Assembly: GCA_018608545.1 (NCBI GenBank)
Contig: JABAZI010000062.1
Coordinates: 34,172 to 92,435 of the forward strand
DNA: 58,264 nucleotides
From: Polaribacter sp.
GTDB taxonomy: Bacteria > Bacteroidota > Bacteroidia > Flavobacteriales > Flavobacteriaceae
Direction of reading: 5' to 3'
The position numbers were made by a program, and so were the translations under genes. The notes beneath the pieces are model-generated. The model ran no database searches, was not told where the DNA came from, and saw only the letters and a program-made list of their open reading frames with translations. Below are positions 44,460 through 53,741 of this stretch, piece after piece; position 1 is the first letter of the stretch; every line of letters starts with the position of its first letter.

Positions 44460-45719
44460 TTACGTTTTTTGTTTCTTTTTTTTAGCAGCAGGAAACAAGA
44501 CATTATTTAAAATTAAACGATAACCAGGGGAAGTAGGGTGTAATTCTAACTCTGTTTTTGGATCTCCAATTCGATGCGTATAATCTTCAGGGTCATGTCC
44601 ACCGTAAAAAGTAAACATTCCTTTTCCTTTTGTTCCGTGAATGTATCTTGCCTCTCTATTTGTTGTATTTTCTCCTAATATCAATACATTGGATTTTATC
44701 GTATTTCGGTCAAATGCAGTAGTTTGTCCCATAAAACCCTTGACCAATTGAGTATGATTTTGAGTTAACATTGTAGGAACAGGGTCCCATTTTGCAGAAA
44801 ATGCGATCAATGAAAAGTAATCTGAAGTTCTCACTACTTTACGTTTTCGCGTCATATCAATACTAGAAAATTCGTAAGTAATTGGATTTTGAATTAATTG
44901 AAAGTCTTTGAAAGCAAATGTCTTGTTAAAATTAATTTTAGATTGGTAATTAGATTCTGAGAGGTCTCCGTCAAACATAGATTCAACAATATCAAAACCT
45001 TCTGCAGATAAAGCGATATCAAAACTGTCGGTAGCAGAACACATCGCAAACATAAACCCACCACCAATAACATACTCTCTAATTTTTTTTGCAACTGCTA
45101 GTTTTTGATGAGAAACTTTTTTAAAACCCAATTCAGCAGCCAATTTCTCTGCATTTATTTTTCCTTTAATATACCAAGGAGCTGATTTAAATGCTCCATA
45201 AAAACGTCCATATTGACCTGTAAAATCTTCATGATGAAGATGAAGCCATTCATATAATAGCAGTTTATCTTCCAATACCTCTTTATCATAAATAACATCA
45301 AAAGGAATTTCAGCATAGGTTAAAACCATTGTAACTGCATCATCCCAGGGCATTTTATCTTTGGGTGAGTATACCGCGATTTTTGGAGCCTTTTCTAAAA
45401 TTACTGCATCCTGATTAGAAGATGGAGAAGAAATCTGTTCTAGGATTATTTGTGCTTTTGCATCAGAAATTAGTTGGTAAGAAACTCCTCGAATTGTACA
45501 TTCTTTTTCTATAATTTTATTGTTTTCTATTAAAAAGGCACCACCATCATAATTTAACAACCATTTAGACTTTAATCCTAGTTCCAAACCAAAATAGACA
45601 ATACCATAAGCTTTGAGATGATTTTTTTGCTGATCATGACTCATAGGTACATAAATAAAAGACCCTAAAATTGTATTAGACATTAAAAGAAAGATCACTA
45701 TGGATATACTTTTTTTCAT
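44460..45719 (-). CDS. Secreted conserved Bacteroidota protein (often labelled asparagine synthetase B)
   Basis: This 419-residue protein has a signal peptide (MKKSISIVIFLLMSNTILGS). I recall close relatives being named asparagine synthetase B in databases, but the sequence does not support that. There is no N-terminal Cys2 glutaminase nucleophile and no SGGxDS pyrophosphate loop. Visible instead are a domain like class I glutamine amidotransferase/ThuA folds (KIAVYSPKDKMPWDDAVTMVLTYAEIPFDVIYDKEV, then GGFMFAMCSATDSFDIAL), an HLHHEDFTGQYGRFY block and a C-terminal TFYGGHDPEDYTHRIGDP. The real function is unknown to me, and export suggests envelope activity. It is divergently placed 68 nt before dnaB's stop. 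Confidence 0.8.
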   Translation of the reverse strand: MKKSISIVIFLLMSNTILGSFIYVPMSHDQQKNHLKAYGIVYFGLELGLKSKWLLNYDGGAFLIENNKIIEKECTIRGVSYQLISDAKAQIILEQISSPSSNQDAVILEKAPKIAVYSPKDKMPWDDAVTMVLTYAEIPFDVIYDKEVLEDKLLLYEWLHLHHEDFTGQYGRFYGAFKSAPWYIKGKINAEKLAAELGFKKVSHQKLAVAKKIREYVIGGGFMFAMCSATDSFDIALSAEGFDIVESMFDGDLSESNYQSKINFNKTFAFKDFQLIQNPITYEFSSIDMTRKRKVVRTSDYFSLIAFSAKWDPVPTMLTQNHTQLVKGFMGQTTAFDRNTIKSNVLILGENTTNREARYIHGTKGKGMFTFYGGHDPEDYTHRIGDPKTELELHPTSPGYRLILNNVLFPAAKKKKQKT

Positions 45720-45787
45720 TTTAAATACTTGAAGAAATGGTTTCTGTCTAAGAGTTGTTTAATACTATGGTTTGATATTTTTTTTAC

Positions 45788-47305
45788 TTAAAAAGGAATA
45801 TCATCTGTTTGATCACCAAAGGCGTCTTTTGGTTCTATTCGTTGATCTGGAAAAACATCATCTGGAAAATCGGTATTCATCGAAGATTGAAATTCTGAAC
45901 TAAAACCCTCTTCTAAATCTGAAAATTTTGCCAAATGCCCTGTAAATTTTAAACGAATATTATCTAAACCACCATTTCTGTGTTTTGCGATAATAAATTC
46001 TCCTTGACCTTCACAAGGAGTGTGTTCGTCGTCATCCCATTCTGTCATCCCGTAATATTCTGGACGAAAAATAAAAGAAACAATATCTGCATCTTGCTCA
46101 ATGGCACCAGATTCACGTAAATCAGATAATAGAGGTCTTTTACTTCCTCCACGAGTTTCCACAGCACGAGATAACTGGGATAAGGCAATTACAGGTACTT
46201 CAAGTTCTTTTGCCAATGCTTTTAAATTTCTTGAAATCATCGAGATTTCTTGTTCACGGTTCCCTCCTGCTTTTCCACCAGCAGTCATTAACTGTAAATA
46301 ATCAATAACAATAATTTTAACATTATGTTGAGAGACCAATCTTCTCGCCTTTGCACGTAAATCAAAAATGGATAAAGAAGGTGTATCATCTATAAAAATT
46401 GGTGCATCAGATAATTTTTTAACTTTTACGTTAAGTTGCTCCCATTCATGGGGCTCTAAATTACCTTTTCTTAATTTTTCAGAGGTCAATCCTGTTTCTG
46501 AAGAGATCATTCTTGTAATTAACTGAACTGATGACATCTCAAGTGAAAACACTGCAACTCCATGATTAAAATCAATGGCCATGTTTTTTGCCATTGAAAT
46601 CACAAACGCAGTTTTACCCATACCTGGACGTGCTGCAATAATTACTAAATCTGAGGGCTGCCAACCAGAAGTTAGCGCATCTAATTTGGTAAAACCAGTT
46701 GCTAAACCAGACATTCCCTCTTGATTTCCTATCTCTTGAATTTTCTTTAAAGCTTGTTTTACTAATGAACCGGCCTCTTCCGAACTTTTCTTTAAATTTC
46801 CTTGAGTGACCTCAAAAAGCTTTCCTTCTGCATCATCTAAAAGATCAAAAACATCTGTACTTTCATCATACGCGTTTTCTATGATCTCACTTGAAATTGA
46901 AATCAATCTTCGCTGGATAAATTTTTGAAGAATAATTCTAGCATGAAATTCAATATGTGCCGAGGATGCGACTTTTTGTGTCAAACGAATTAAAAAAAAA
47001 TCACCACCAATAAATTCTAATTTTCCATTCTTTTTTAACAAATTGGAGACTGTCAAAAGGTCAATGGGTTCAGAATTTTGAAATAATTCATAAATTGCTG
47101 CGTATATTTCTTGATGTTTTGCATCATAAAAAGCATCAGAACTTAGAATATCTATTACATCATCGATTCCTTTTTTATCAATCATCATTGCTCCAAGTAC
47201 TGCTTCTTCTAACTCTACAGCTTGAGGAGGGATTTTACCTTTTTCAAGACTTATGATTCTTGATTTATCTATCTTTTTACCTGCTAATGATGTTGTTTTT
47301 TCCAT
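45788..47305 (-). CDS. dnaB: Replicative DNA helicase
   Basis: DnaB is the hexameric replication-fork helicase. The 505 residues comprise an N-terminal domain (about 25-130: KIPPQAVELEEAVLGAMMIDKKG), a linker, and a RecA-like C-terminal domain (about 195-460). That domain has Walker A IIAARPGMGKTAFVISMA, Walker B IIVIDYLQLM, VIALSQLSRAVE, and the arginine finger region in SDLRESGAIEQDAD. No intein is present. The C-terminal tail is acidic (FPDDVFPDQRIEPKDAFGDQTDDIPF). The -7 element lies 5 nt before the ATG. Confidence 0.98.
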   Translation of the reverse strand: MEKTTSLAGKKIDKSRIISLEKGKIPPQAVELEEAVLGAMMIDKKGIDDVIDILSSDAFYDAKHQEIYAAIYELFQNSEPIDLLTVSNLLKKNGKLEFIGGDFFLIRLTQKVASSAHIEFHARIILQKFIQRRLISISSEIIENAYDESTDVFDLLDDAEGKLFEVTQGNLKKSSEEAGSLVKQALKKIQEIGNQEGMSGLATGFTKLDALTSGWQPSDLVIIAARPGMGKTAFVISMAKNMAIDFNHGVAVFSLEMSSVQLITRMISSETGLTSEKLRKGNLEPHEWEQLNVKVKKLSDAPIFIDDTPSLSIFDLRAKARRLVSQHNVKIIVIDYLQLMTAGGKAGGNREQEISMISRNLKALAKELEVPVIALSQLSRAVETRGGSKRPLLSDLRESGAIEQDADIVSFIFRPEYYGMTEWDDDEHTPCEGQGEFIIAKHRNGGLDNIRLKFTGHLAKFSDLEEGFSSEFQSSMNTDFPDDVFPDQRIEPKDAFGDQTDDIPF

Positions 47306-47310
47306 TGTTA

Positions 47311-47318
47311 CAAATGTA
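47311..47318 (-). promoter_or_regulatory. Putative -7 element of dnaB, placed for a leaderless mRNA
   Basis: The minus strand reads TACATTTG (TAnnTTTG), 5 nt before the dnaB ATG. Confidence 0.55.
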
Positions 47319-47443
47319 CTTTTTTAGGTTGAATGAAGTTTCTAAAAAAGAACTTTAATTTGTGAACATTAATTGTAAACAAATATGTTATTATCTTGTT
47401 AATAAACAGACAACTTTGATAATGAAGTGGTATTTTTACGAAT

Positions 47444-48532
47444 ATGAAGTGGAATAAAAAACATATTTTTCTAATCGTTTTATTACCAGTACAAATACTA
47501 CTGATAAAATTAGCTTCAAAAAACCCTGAATTTATAGAGCGTTATTATTCCAACGGAGTATATCCCTATATTTCATCTTTTTTAAGATTTTTTTTAGGTT
47601 GGATTCCTTTTTCAGTAGGTGATTTACTATTGGTCTTTGGTATATTTAGTTTGTTTCGTTTCCTGTACCTATTAATTCGAACGCGCTTCAAAAATTTGGT
47701 TCCAAAATTAATTCATTCAGGTGCTGTTGTATCTGTATTTTATTTTTTGTTTTATTTTTTATGGGGATTAAATTACTATAGAGCCCCCCTGGCAAAGGCC
47801 TTGAATTATAAAAATCAAAACTACACTACTGTTCAACTTCAAAATGTAACAGAAACTATTATTGAAAAATTAAATAATATTCAATATGCTTTAACCAAAA
47901 ATGACACTTTAAAAGTAGCGAACCCTTATTCTCAAAAAGACATGTATGCAATTGCTATTGAAGGTTATAAAAATTTATCAAATGATTTTCCTCAATTAAA
48001 CTATGAATATCCCTCTGTAAAGAGTTCATTAATTAGTTTTTTACAAACGTACAATCATACTTCAGGATATTTGAATCCGTTAACTGGTGAAGCACAAGTA
48101 AATGATAAAATACCTAAAACATCTTATCCAACAACTACCTGTCATGAAATGGCGCACCAAATTGGATTTGCTGCAGAAAATGAGGCCAATTTTATAGGTT
48201 TTTTGGCCGCTAATTACAATGACGACCCCTATTTTAAATATGCAAGTTATAGAATGGCTTTTGGATATTGTATTTCAGAACTCAGAAAACGTGATGCCAA
48301 TTTATACAAAAAACTTTGGGAGAGGGCAAACTATGGTATAGTAAAAGACTTTAAAGAAAGTTACGATTTTTGGCAGCGTTATAAAAATCCTTTTGAACCG
48401 ATTATAAAAAAAGGGTACAATGCCTATTTAAAAGCCAACAACCAAGACAAGGGAATTAAGTCTTATAATTATGTGGTCGATTTATTGATTTGTTACTTTG
48501 AAACAGAAGCAAAGGAATTGGATGCCTCATAA
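47444..48532 (+). CDS. DUF3810 membrane protein with HExxH metallopeptidase motif
   Basis: This 362-residue protein has three N-terminal TM helices (about 7-24, 58-80 and 92-112). A soluble domain follows, containing HEMAH (H234, E235, H238), the zincin motif, then GFAAENEANFIGFLAA, which could give the third ligand Glu. It matches DUF3810, a Bacteroidota/Firmicutes family of putative membrane metallopeptidases. The active-site domain faces one side of the membrane, and the substrate is unknown. It looks monocistronic, 90 nt before the amidohydrolase pair. Confidence 0.87.
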   Translation: MKWNKKHIFLIVLLPVQILLIKLASKNPEFIERYYSNGVYPYISSFLRFFLGWIPFSVGDLLLVFGIFSLFRFLYLLIRTRFKNLVPKLIHSGAVVSVFYFLFYFLWGLNYYRAPLAKALNYKNQNYTTVQLQNVTETIIEKLNNIQYALTKNDTLKVANPYSQKDMYAIAIEGYKNLSNDFPQLNYEYPSVKSSLISFLQTYNHTSGYLNPLTGEAQVNDKIPKTSYPTTTCHEMAHQIGFAAENEANFIGFLAANYNDDPYFKYASYRMAFGYCISELRKRDANLYKKLWERANYGIVKDFKESYDFWQRYKNPFEPIIKKGYNAYLKANNQDKGIKSYNYVVDLLICYFETEAKELDAS

Positions 48533-48622
48533 AATTTTCTTAATTTTAAAAATTCCAAGATTTACTTGAGACCCTGTCTAAATTTAATCTCTCATAATTT
48601 ACAATTTTTAAATAGAATTAAT

Positions 48623-51580
48623 ATGAAGAATCTATTTTTGCTTTTCTCTTTAATGTGTTGTTTTTCGTTATATGCACAGGACTATTTTCCAACAAATTCA
48701 GGAGTAAAAACTTCATCAAAAACAATGGTTGCTTTTACAAATGCAACCATTTATGTCACTTCAGAAAAAGTAGTTAAAAAAGGTACTTTACTCATTGCAG
48801 ATGGTAAAGTAATTCAAGTTGGCACATCTGTTAATCTTCCCAGAGGAACACAGATTATTAATCTTTCGGGAAAATCCATCTATCCATCTTTCATCGATAT
48901 CTATTCTAGTTTTGGTATTAAAAAACCAAAAAAATCTTCTGTAAATTATACAAAAACACAATATGAAGCTTCCAGAGATGGATATTACTGGAACGATCAT
49001 ATCAGACCAGATACAAATCCTATAAAATCGTTCTCATATGACAAAAAGGAGGCATTAGAATTAATAAAGGCTGGGTTTGGTGTAGTAAATACCCACATGG
49101 AAGATGGAATTATAAGAGGAAATGGTATTCTAGTGGCTTTAAATTCTAATTCAACAGATGCCTACAGAATCTTAGATTCAAAATCTGCCCAATACCTCTC
49201 TTTTTCAAAAAGTAATGCTTCAAGACAAGCTTATCCTAGCTCTAAAATGGGAGCAATAGCCCTTTTACGTCAAGTCTACAACGATGCTTATTGGTATGCA
49301 CAAGGGAAAATGAAAAATAAGGATATGGCTTTGAAAGCACTCAATAAAAATAAAAATTTAGTCCAAATTTTTAAAGCAGACAACTTATTGGATGCATTTA
49401 GAGCTGACAAAGTAGGTGATGAATTTGGAATTCAATACACTATTGTTGGATCTGGTGAAGAGTTTGAAAGAATAGAAGATGTGAAGAATTCAAAAGCCAA
49501 TTTTATTATTCCTGTTAATTTTACAAAAGCATATGATGTTTCTAACCCTCTGTTAGCGCAACAAATCTCTCTAAGAGATATGAGAAAATGGAACCAAGAA
49601 CCCTCCAACCTAAAAGTCTTATCTGAAAACGGTGTTCGTTTTGCTTTAACTACCCATTCTTTAAAATCGGTAGCTTCCTTTCATAAAAACATTCAAAAGG
49701 CCATACAATATGGTTTTGATAGAAAAGCAGCATTGGCCTCATTAACAAATATACCAGCTGCTATTATTGGAAATAATACTATTGGTAATTTAAATACAGG
49801 AAGTCATGCCAATTTTATCATTACTTCTGGAGATGTTTTTGATTCTAAAACAATCATTTATGAAAACTGGGTTCAAGGGACCAAAAATAGTATTCAAGAC
49901 ATGCATATCAAAGACCTCTCTGGGACCTATATGTTGCATGTAAATAATCAAAATTATGAACTAACGATTTCTGGCAAAGGCACTGATCAAAAAGGAGTAA
50001 TAAAAAAAGATGATAATACAATTACTTCTAAATTTTCTTACAAAGACAATTGGGTTTCAATTACTTTAAAAGACGGTGATATTTACACTAGAATGGTGGG
50101 AAAAATTATAAATGCTGCTAATGTTATGCAAGGAAATGCATTTGATTCACAAGAAAACATCACTTATTGGTCTGCAAGTAAAAAAGTGCAAAAACAAGAT
50201 GCAAAAAAATCAAAATTAAAGAAGACTACAAAAGAGATGATAACTGCGCTACCTGTGAGTTATCCCAACCTTGGTTTTGGAAATTATGAACTTCCAAAAA
50301 CAGAAACAATTTTAATAAAAAACACCACTGTTTGGACCGGTGAAGACATTGGTATATTAAAGAATACAGATGTTCTTTTAAAAAATGGAAAAATTGTTAA
50401 AATCGGAAAAAACCTAAGAGCCAAAAGAGCCAAAAAAATAAATGGAGCAGGAAAACACTTGACCGCTGGTATTGTAGATGAGCATTCACACATTGCTACT
50501 TCTGCAGTAAATGAAGGTGCACAAAATTCTTCTGCTGAAGTAAGTATTGAAGATGTTATTGATCCCAATGATATTAATATTTACAGAAACCTTTCGGGTG
50601 GAACTACTTCCATACAAATATTGCATGGTTCTGCAAATCCTATTGGAGGACGTTCTGCAATTATCAAACTTAAATGGGGAGAAAATGCAAAAAACCTAAT
50701 TTACCCAAATTCCCCAAAATTTATAAAATTCGCTCTTGGAGAGAATGTGAAACAATCCAGGTACTCTTATGGAACTCGTTTTCCTCAAACTCGAATGGGA
50801 GTCGAGCAGGTGTTTATCGATTATTTTACCAGAGCAAAAGAATATGATCTCATAAAGAAAAGTGGAGTACCCTATAGGAAAGATGTTGAAATGGAAACTT
50901 TGGCTGAAATTTTAAATGGCGAACGATTTATTTCCTGTCACTCATATGTTCAATCAGAAATAAATATGTTGATGAAAGTTGCCGAAAAATTTAATTTTAG
51001 AATAAATACTTTCACACATATTTTAGAAGGATATAAGGTAGCTGACAAAATGAAAGAACATGGAGTTGGCGCTTCCACTTTCTCAGATTGGTGGGCGTAT
51101 AAATTTGAGGTAAATGATGCTATTCCATACAATGCAGCCATTATGCACAATGCAGGTGTAACTGTTGCAATAAACTCTGATGACAGAGAAATGTCTAGGC
51201 GATTAAATCAAGAGGCTGCAAAAACAATTAAATATGGTGGGCTGTCAGAGCTAGATGCATGGAAAACAGTAACTTTAAATCCAGCAAAATTACTACACAT
51301 AGATGATAAAGTAGGAAGTATTAAAGTTGGAAAAGATGCAGATGTCGTTTTATGGAGTCATCATCCGATGTCTATATATGCAAAAGTTGAAAAAACAATT
51401 ATTGAGGGAAAGATCTTTTTTGACAGAGAGGAAGATATCAGAAAACGCGGGCTTATCAAAAAAGAGAAAAGTAATTTGATTGATATGATGTTGAAAGAAA
51501 AAATAAGTGGTGGTAAAACACAGATCCCTGTAAAAAGAAAAGATAGAAATTTTGAATGTGATACTTTTGAGGAACTTTAA
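48623..51580 (+). CDS. Secreted double amidohydrolase-family protein
   Basis: This 985-residue protein has a signal peptide (MKNLFLLFSLMCCFSLYAQ). The start was set there; an upstream in-frame TTG at 48566 would add 19 residues before it. It contains two amidohydrolase-like halves. The N-terminal half (about 25-430) has the composite beta-sandwich and NIPAAIIGNNTIGNLNTGSHANFII ending, but its metal motif is degenerate (PSFIDIYSSFG instead of HxH). The C-terminal half (about 560-985) has H621-S-H623 (GIVDEHSHIAT), HGSANPIGGRS, CHSYVQSEI, FTHILEG and AINSDDRE, so all metal ligands appear intact. It is followed 10 nt later by a second, smaller amidohydrolase gene. Confidence 0.87.
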   Translation: MKNLFLLFSLMCCFSLYAQDYFPTNSGVKTSSKTMVAFTNATIYVTSEKVVKKGTLLIADGKVIQVGTSVNLPRGTQIINLSGKSIYPSFIDIYSSFGIKKPKKSSVNYTKTQYEASRDGYYWNDHIRPDTNPIKSFSYDKKEALELIKAGFGVVNTHMEDGIIRGNGILVALNSNSTDAYRILDSKSAQYLSFSKSNASRQAYPSSKMGAIALLRQVYNDAYWYAQGKMKNKDMALKALNKNKNLVQIFKADNLLDAFRADKVGDEFGIQYTIVGSGEEFERIEDVKNSKANFIIPVNFTKAYDVSNPLLAQQISLRDMRKWNQEPSNLKVLSENGVRFALTTHSLKSVASFHKNIQKAIQYGFDRKAALASLTNIPAAIIGNNTIGNLNTGSHANFIITSGDVFDSKTIIYENWVQGTKNSIQDMHIKDLSGTYMLHVNNQNYELTISGKGTDQKGVIKKDDNTITSKFSYKDNWVSITLKDGDIYTRMVGKIINAANVMQGNAFDSQENITYWSASKKVQKQDAKKSKLKKTTKEMITALPVSYPNLGFGNYELPKTETILIKNTTVWTGEDIGILKNTDVLLKNGKIVKIGKNLRAKRAKKINGAGKHLTAGIVDEHSHIATSAVNEGAQNSSAEVSIEDVIDPNDINIYRNLSGGTTSIQILHGSANPIGGRSAIIKLKWGENAKNLIYPNSPKFIKFALGENVKQSRYSYGTRFPQTRMGVEQVFIDYFTRAKEYDLIKKSGVPYRKDVEMETLAEILNGERFISCHSYVQSEINMLMKVAEKFNFRINTFTHILEGYKVADKMKEHGVGASTFSDWWAYKFEVNDAIPYNAAIMHNAGVTVAINSDDREMSRRLNQEAAKTIKYGGLSELDAWKTVTLNPAKLLHIDDKVGSIKVGKDADVVLWSHHPMSIYAKVEKTIIEGKIFFDREEDIRKRGLIKKEKSNLIDMMLKEKISGGKTQIPVKRKDRNFECDTFEEL

Positions 51581-51590
51581 TACTAAAAAA

Positions 51591-52886
51591 ATGATGAAAA
51601 ATACACTTTATAGCATACTGTTTTTACTAGTAGTAGGGAATCTTTTAGCACAACAGACTCCTGCAAACAAACAAAGTCATGCATACAGTATTGAAGGTGC
51701 TACGGCTCATATTGGAAATGGGCAAGTAATTGAAAATTCATTGCTCATATTTAGCAATGGTAAAATTACATTTATTGGAAGTGCTAAGAATAAAATTGCG
51801 AGACAAGGCAAAGTTATTAATGCAAAAGACAAACACGTTTATCCTGGTTTTATTGCAGCAAACTCAACTTTAGGCTTGGTCGAAATAGACGCAGTAAAGG
51901 CGAGTGATGACCAAAAAGAAATAGGGATTATGAATCCTCATATAAGGAGTTTGATAGCCTATAATACCGAAAGTAAGGTCATTGAATCTATGAGACCAAA
52001 TGGAGTTTTAATGGCACAAATTTCACCCAGAGGAGGGACTCTTTCTGGAATGTCATCAATCGTTCAGTTCGATGCCTGGAATTGGGAAGATGCTGCAATT
52101 AAGATGGATGACGGAATACACATGAATTGGCCTGGAAGTTTTACGCAAGGTCAAGTACAGTTGGGAAAAGATGTCGTTATGAAACCAAATCTAAAATACC
52201 CACAAAATTTAAAAAAGATTAAATCATACCTGACCAATGCAAAAAATTATTTGGAAGGTGATAATACAAAAGCACACCTACCTTATCAAGCTACAAAAGG
52301 CCTGTTTAATGGATCTAAGAAATTATTTATTCATGTAAATGGTCAAAAAGAAATTATAGATGCTGTTACAACATGTAAACAAAGTGGAATTAAAAACATC
52401 GTGATTATTCATGCTGATGGTGCAAATTACATTGCTGATTTTTTGCTAAAAAATGAGGTTTCAGTAATTTTAGACAGACCTCATAAGAATCCTAATAGTG
52501 AAGATGAAGGATATGATGATACCTATACAATAGCAAAAAAATTAATAGACAAAGGCTTATTGGTCTGCATTGGTATGGAGGGTGAAATGGAGCGAATGAG
52601 TAGTAGAAATCTTCCTTTTTATGCGGGTACATTTGCTGCACATGGATTAGACAAAGAAACTGCCTTACAGCTGATAACCTTCAATACTGCTAAAATTCTT
52701 GGAATCGACAATTTAGTTGGAAGTTTAGAAATTGGGAAAGATGCCACTTTATTTATATCCAAAGGTGATGCTTTAGATATGCGAGGAAACATATTAACCG
52801 ATGCTTTTATACAGGGAAGAAAAATTAGTTTAGAAACCCACCAAACGAAGCTATGGAAACGATATTCCAACAAATATAGTAAGTAA
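51591..52886 (+). CDS. Secreted amidohydrolase-family protein, degenerate metal site
   Basis: This 431-residue protein has a signal peptide (MMKNTLYSILFLLVVGNLLAQ). The start was set at the ATG at 51591, 10 nt after the previous stop; the next codon is also ATG. It is related to the N-terminal half of the preceding protein: the beta-sandwich (AYSIEGATAHIGNGQVIENSLLIFSNGKITFIG), then KDKHVYPGFIAANSTLGLV with no HxH, and the ending TFNTAKILGIDNLVGSLEIGKDATLFI. Without HxH and the later His ligands it may be catalytically inactive, perhaps a partner or binding protein of the upstream enzyme. Confidence 0.85.
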   Translation: MMKNTLYSILFLLVVGNLLAQQTPANKQSHAYSIEGATAHIGNGQVIENSLLIFSNGKITFIGSAKNKIARQGKVINAKDKHVYPGFIAANSTLGLVEIDAVKASDDQKEIGIMNPHIRSLIAYNTESKVIESMRPNGVLMAQISPRGGTLSGMSSIVQFDAWNWEDAAIKMDDGIHMNWPGSFTQGQVQLGKDVVMKPNLKYPQNLKKIKSYLTNAKNYLEGDNTKAHLPYQATKGLFNGSKKLFIHVNGQKEIIDAVTTCKQSGIKNIVIIHADGANYIADFLLKNEVSVILDRPHKNPNSEDEGYDDTYTIAKKLIDKGLLVCIGMEGEMERMSSRNLPFYAGTFAAHGLDKETALQLITFNTAKILGIDNLVGSLEIGKDATLFISKGDALDMRGNILTDAFIQGRKISLETHQTKLWKRYSNKYSK

Positions 52887-52927
52887 AACACTATTGATTC
52901 TTTTCTAAGTAAAAACGTATTATTCGC

Positions 52928-52935
52928 TATATTTG
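52928..52935 (+). promoter_or_regulatory. Putative -7 element of the gene at 52941, placed for a leaderless mRNA
   Basis: TATATTTG is a perfect TAnnTTTG, 5 nt before the ATG. Confidence 0.55.
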
Positions 52936-52940
52936 CATCA

Positions 52941-53738
52941 ATGAAGGAAATCACTAGTATTCAAAACTCGTATATAAAAAACTTAGTCAAGCTTCAAGAT
53001 AAAGCTCGAGAAAGAAAAAAACAAGGGCTTTTTATTATTGAAGGAAAACGAGAAATTTCATTGGCAATTACTTCGAAATATGAGTTTGATAGCATTTTGT
53101 TTTGCCCAAATATTATTTCTGAAAATGAGATTATTCAACTTTTAAATCAAAATATAAATAGAATAGCGATTTCAAAAGAAGTGTATCAAAAATTAGCTTA
53201 TAGGAACTCTACAGAGGGTATTATAGCCCTGGCAAAAGTGAAAGATTTTTCACTCAATAAAATTGTATTACCTACTAAAAACCCCTTAATTCTTGTTGCT
53301 GAAGGCATCGAAAAACCTGGAAACATTGGTGCTCTTTTGAGAACGGCTGATGCGGCAAATGTTGATGCTGTTTTTATTGCAGATCCAAAAAGTGATTTGT
53401 ACAACACCAATATCATTAGATCAAGTGTTGGTTGTGTTTTCACCAATCAAATTGCTCAAGGAACTTCAGAAGAAATCATTACTTTTCTTCAAAAAAACAA
53501 GATCAATATATATGCAGCAACCTTGCAGAATTCAAATGAATATTACAAGCAAGATTTCACGAACAGTGCTGCAATAATTGTTGGAACGGAAGCTACAGGA
53601 CTATCAAATAGTTGGAGAACAGTTGCGACTCAACACATCAACATTCCAATGCAAGGTAAGATTGACTCCATGAATGTATCAGTTTCGGCGGCTATTGTTA
53701 TTTATGAGGCTGTCAGGCAAAGAAAATCTAAACAATAA
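52941..53738 (+). CDS. TrmH-family 23S rRNA 2'-O-methyltransferase (RlmB-like)
   Basis: This 265-residue SPOUT methyltransferase has an N-terminal substrate-binding domain (about 1-100, KNLVKLQDKARERKKQGLFIIEGKREISLAI, an L30e-like opening) and the catalytic knot: LILVAEGIEKPGNIGALLRTADAANVDAVFI, AAIIVGTEATGLSNSW and INIPMQGKIDSMNVSVSAAIVIYEAVRQ. This two-domain layout fits the rRNA methyltransferases (RlmB/TsnR) more than the single-domain TrmH at 11278-11949. It is 3 nt upstream of the M48 protease gene. Confidence 0.9.
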   Translation: MKEITSIQNSYIKNLVKLQDKARERKKQGLFIIEGKREISLAITSKYEFDSILFCPNIISENEIIQLLNQNINRIAISKEVYQKLAYRNSTEGIIALAKVKDFSLNKIVLPTKNPLILVAEGIEKPGNIGALLRTADAANVDAVFIADPKSDLYNTNIIRSSVGCVFTNQIAQGTSEEIITFLQKNKINIYAATLQNSNEYYKQDFTNSAAIIVGTEATGLSNSWRTVATQHINIPMQGKIDSMNVSVSAAIVIYEAVRQRKSKQ

Positions 53739-53741
53739 AAA

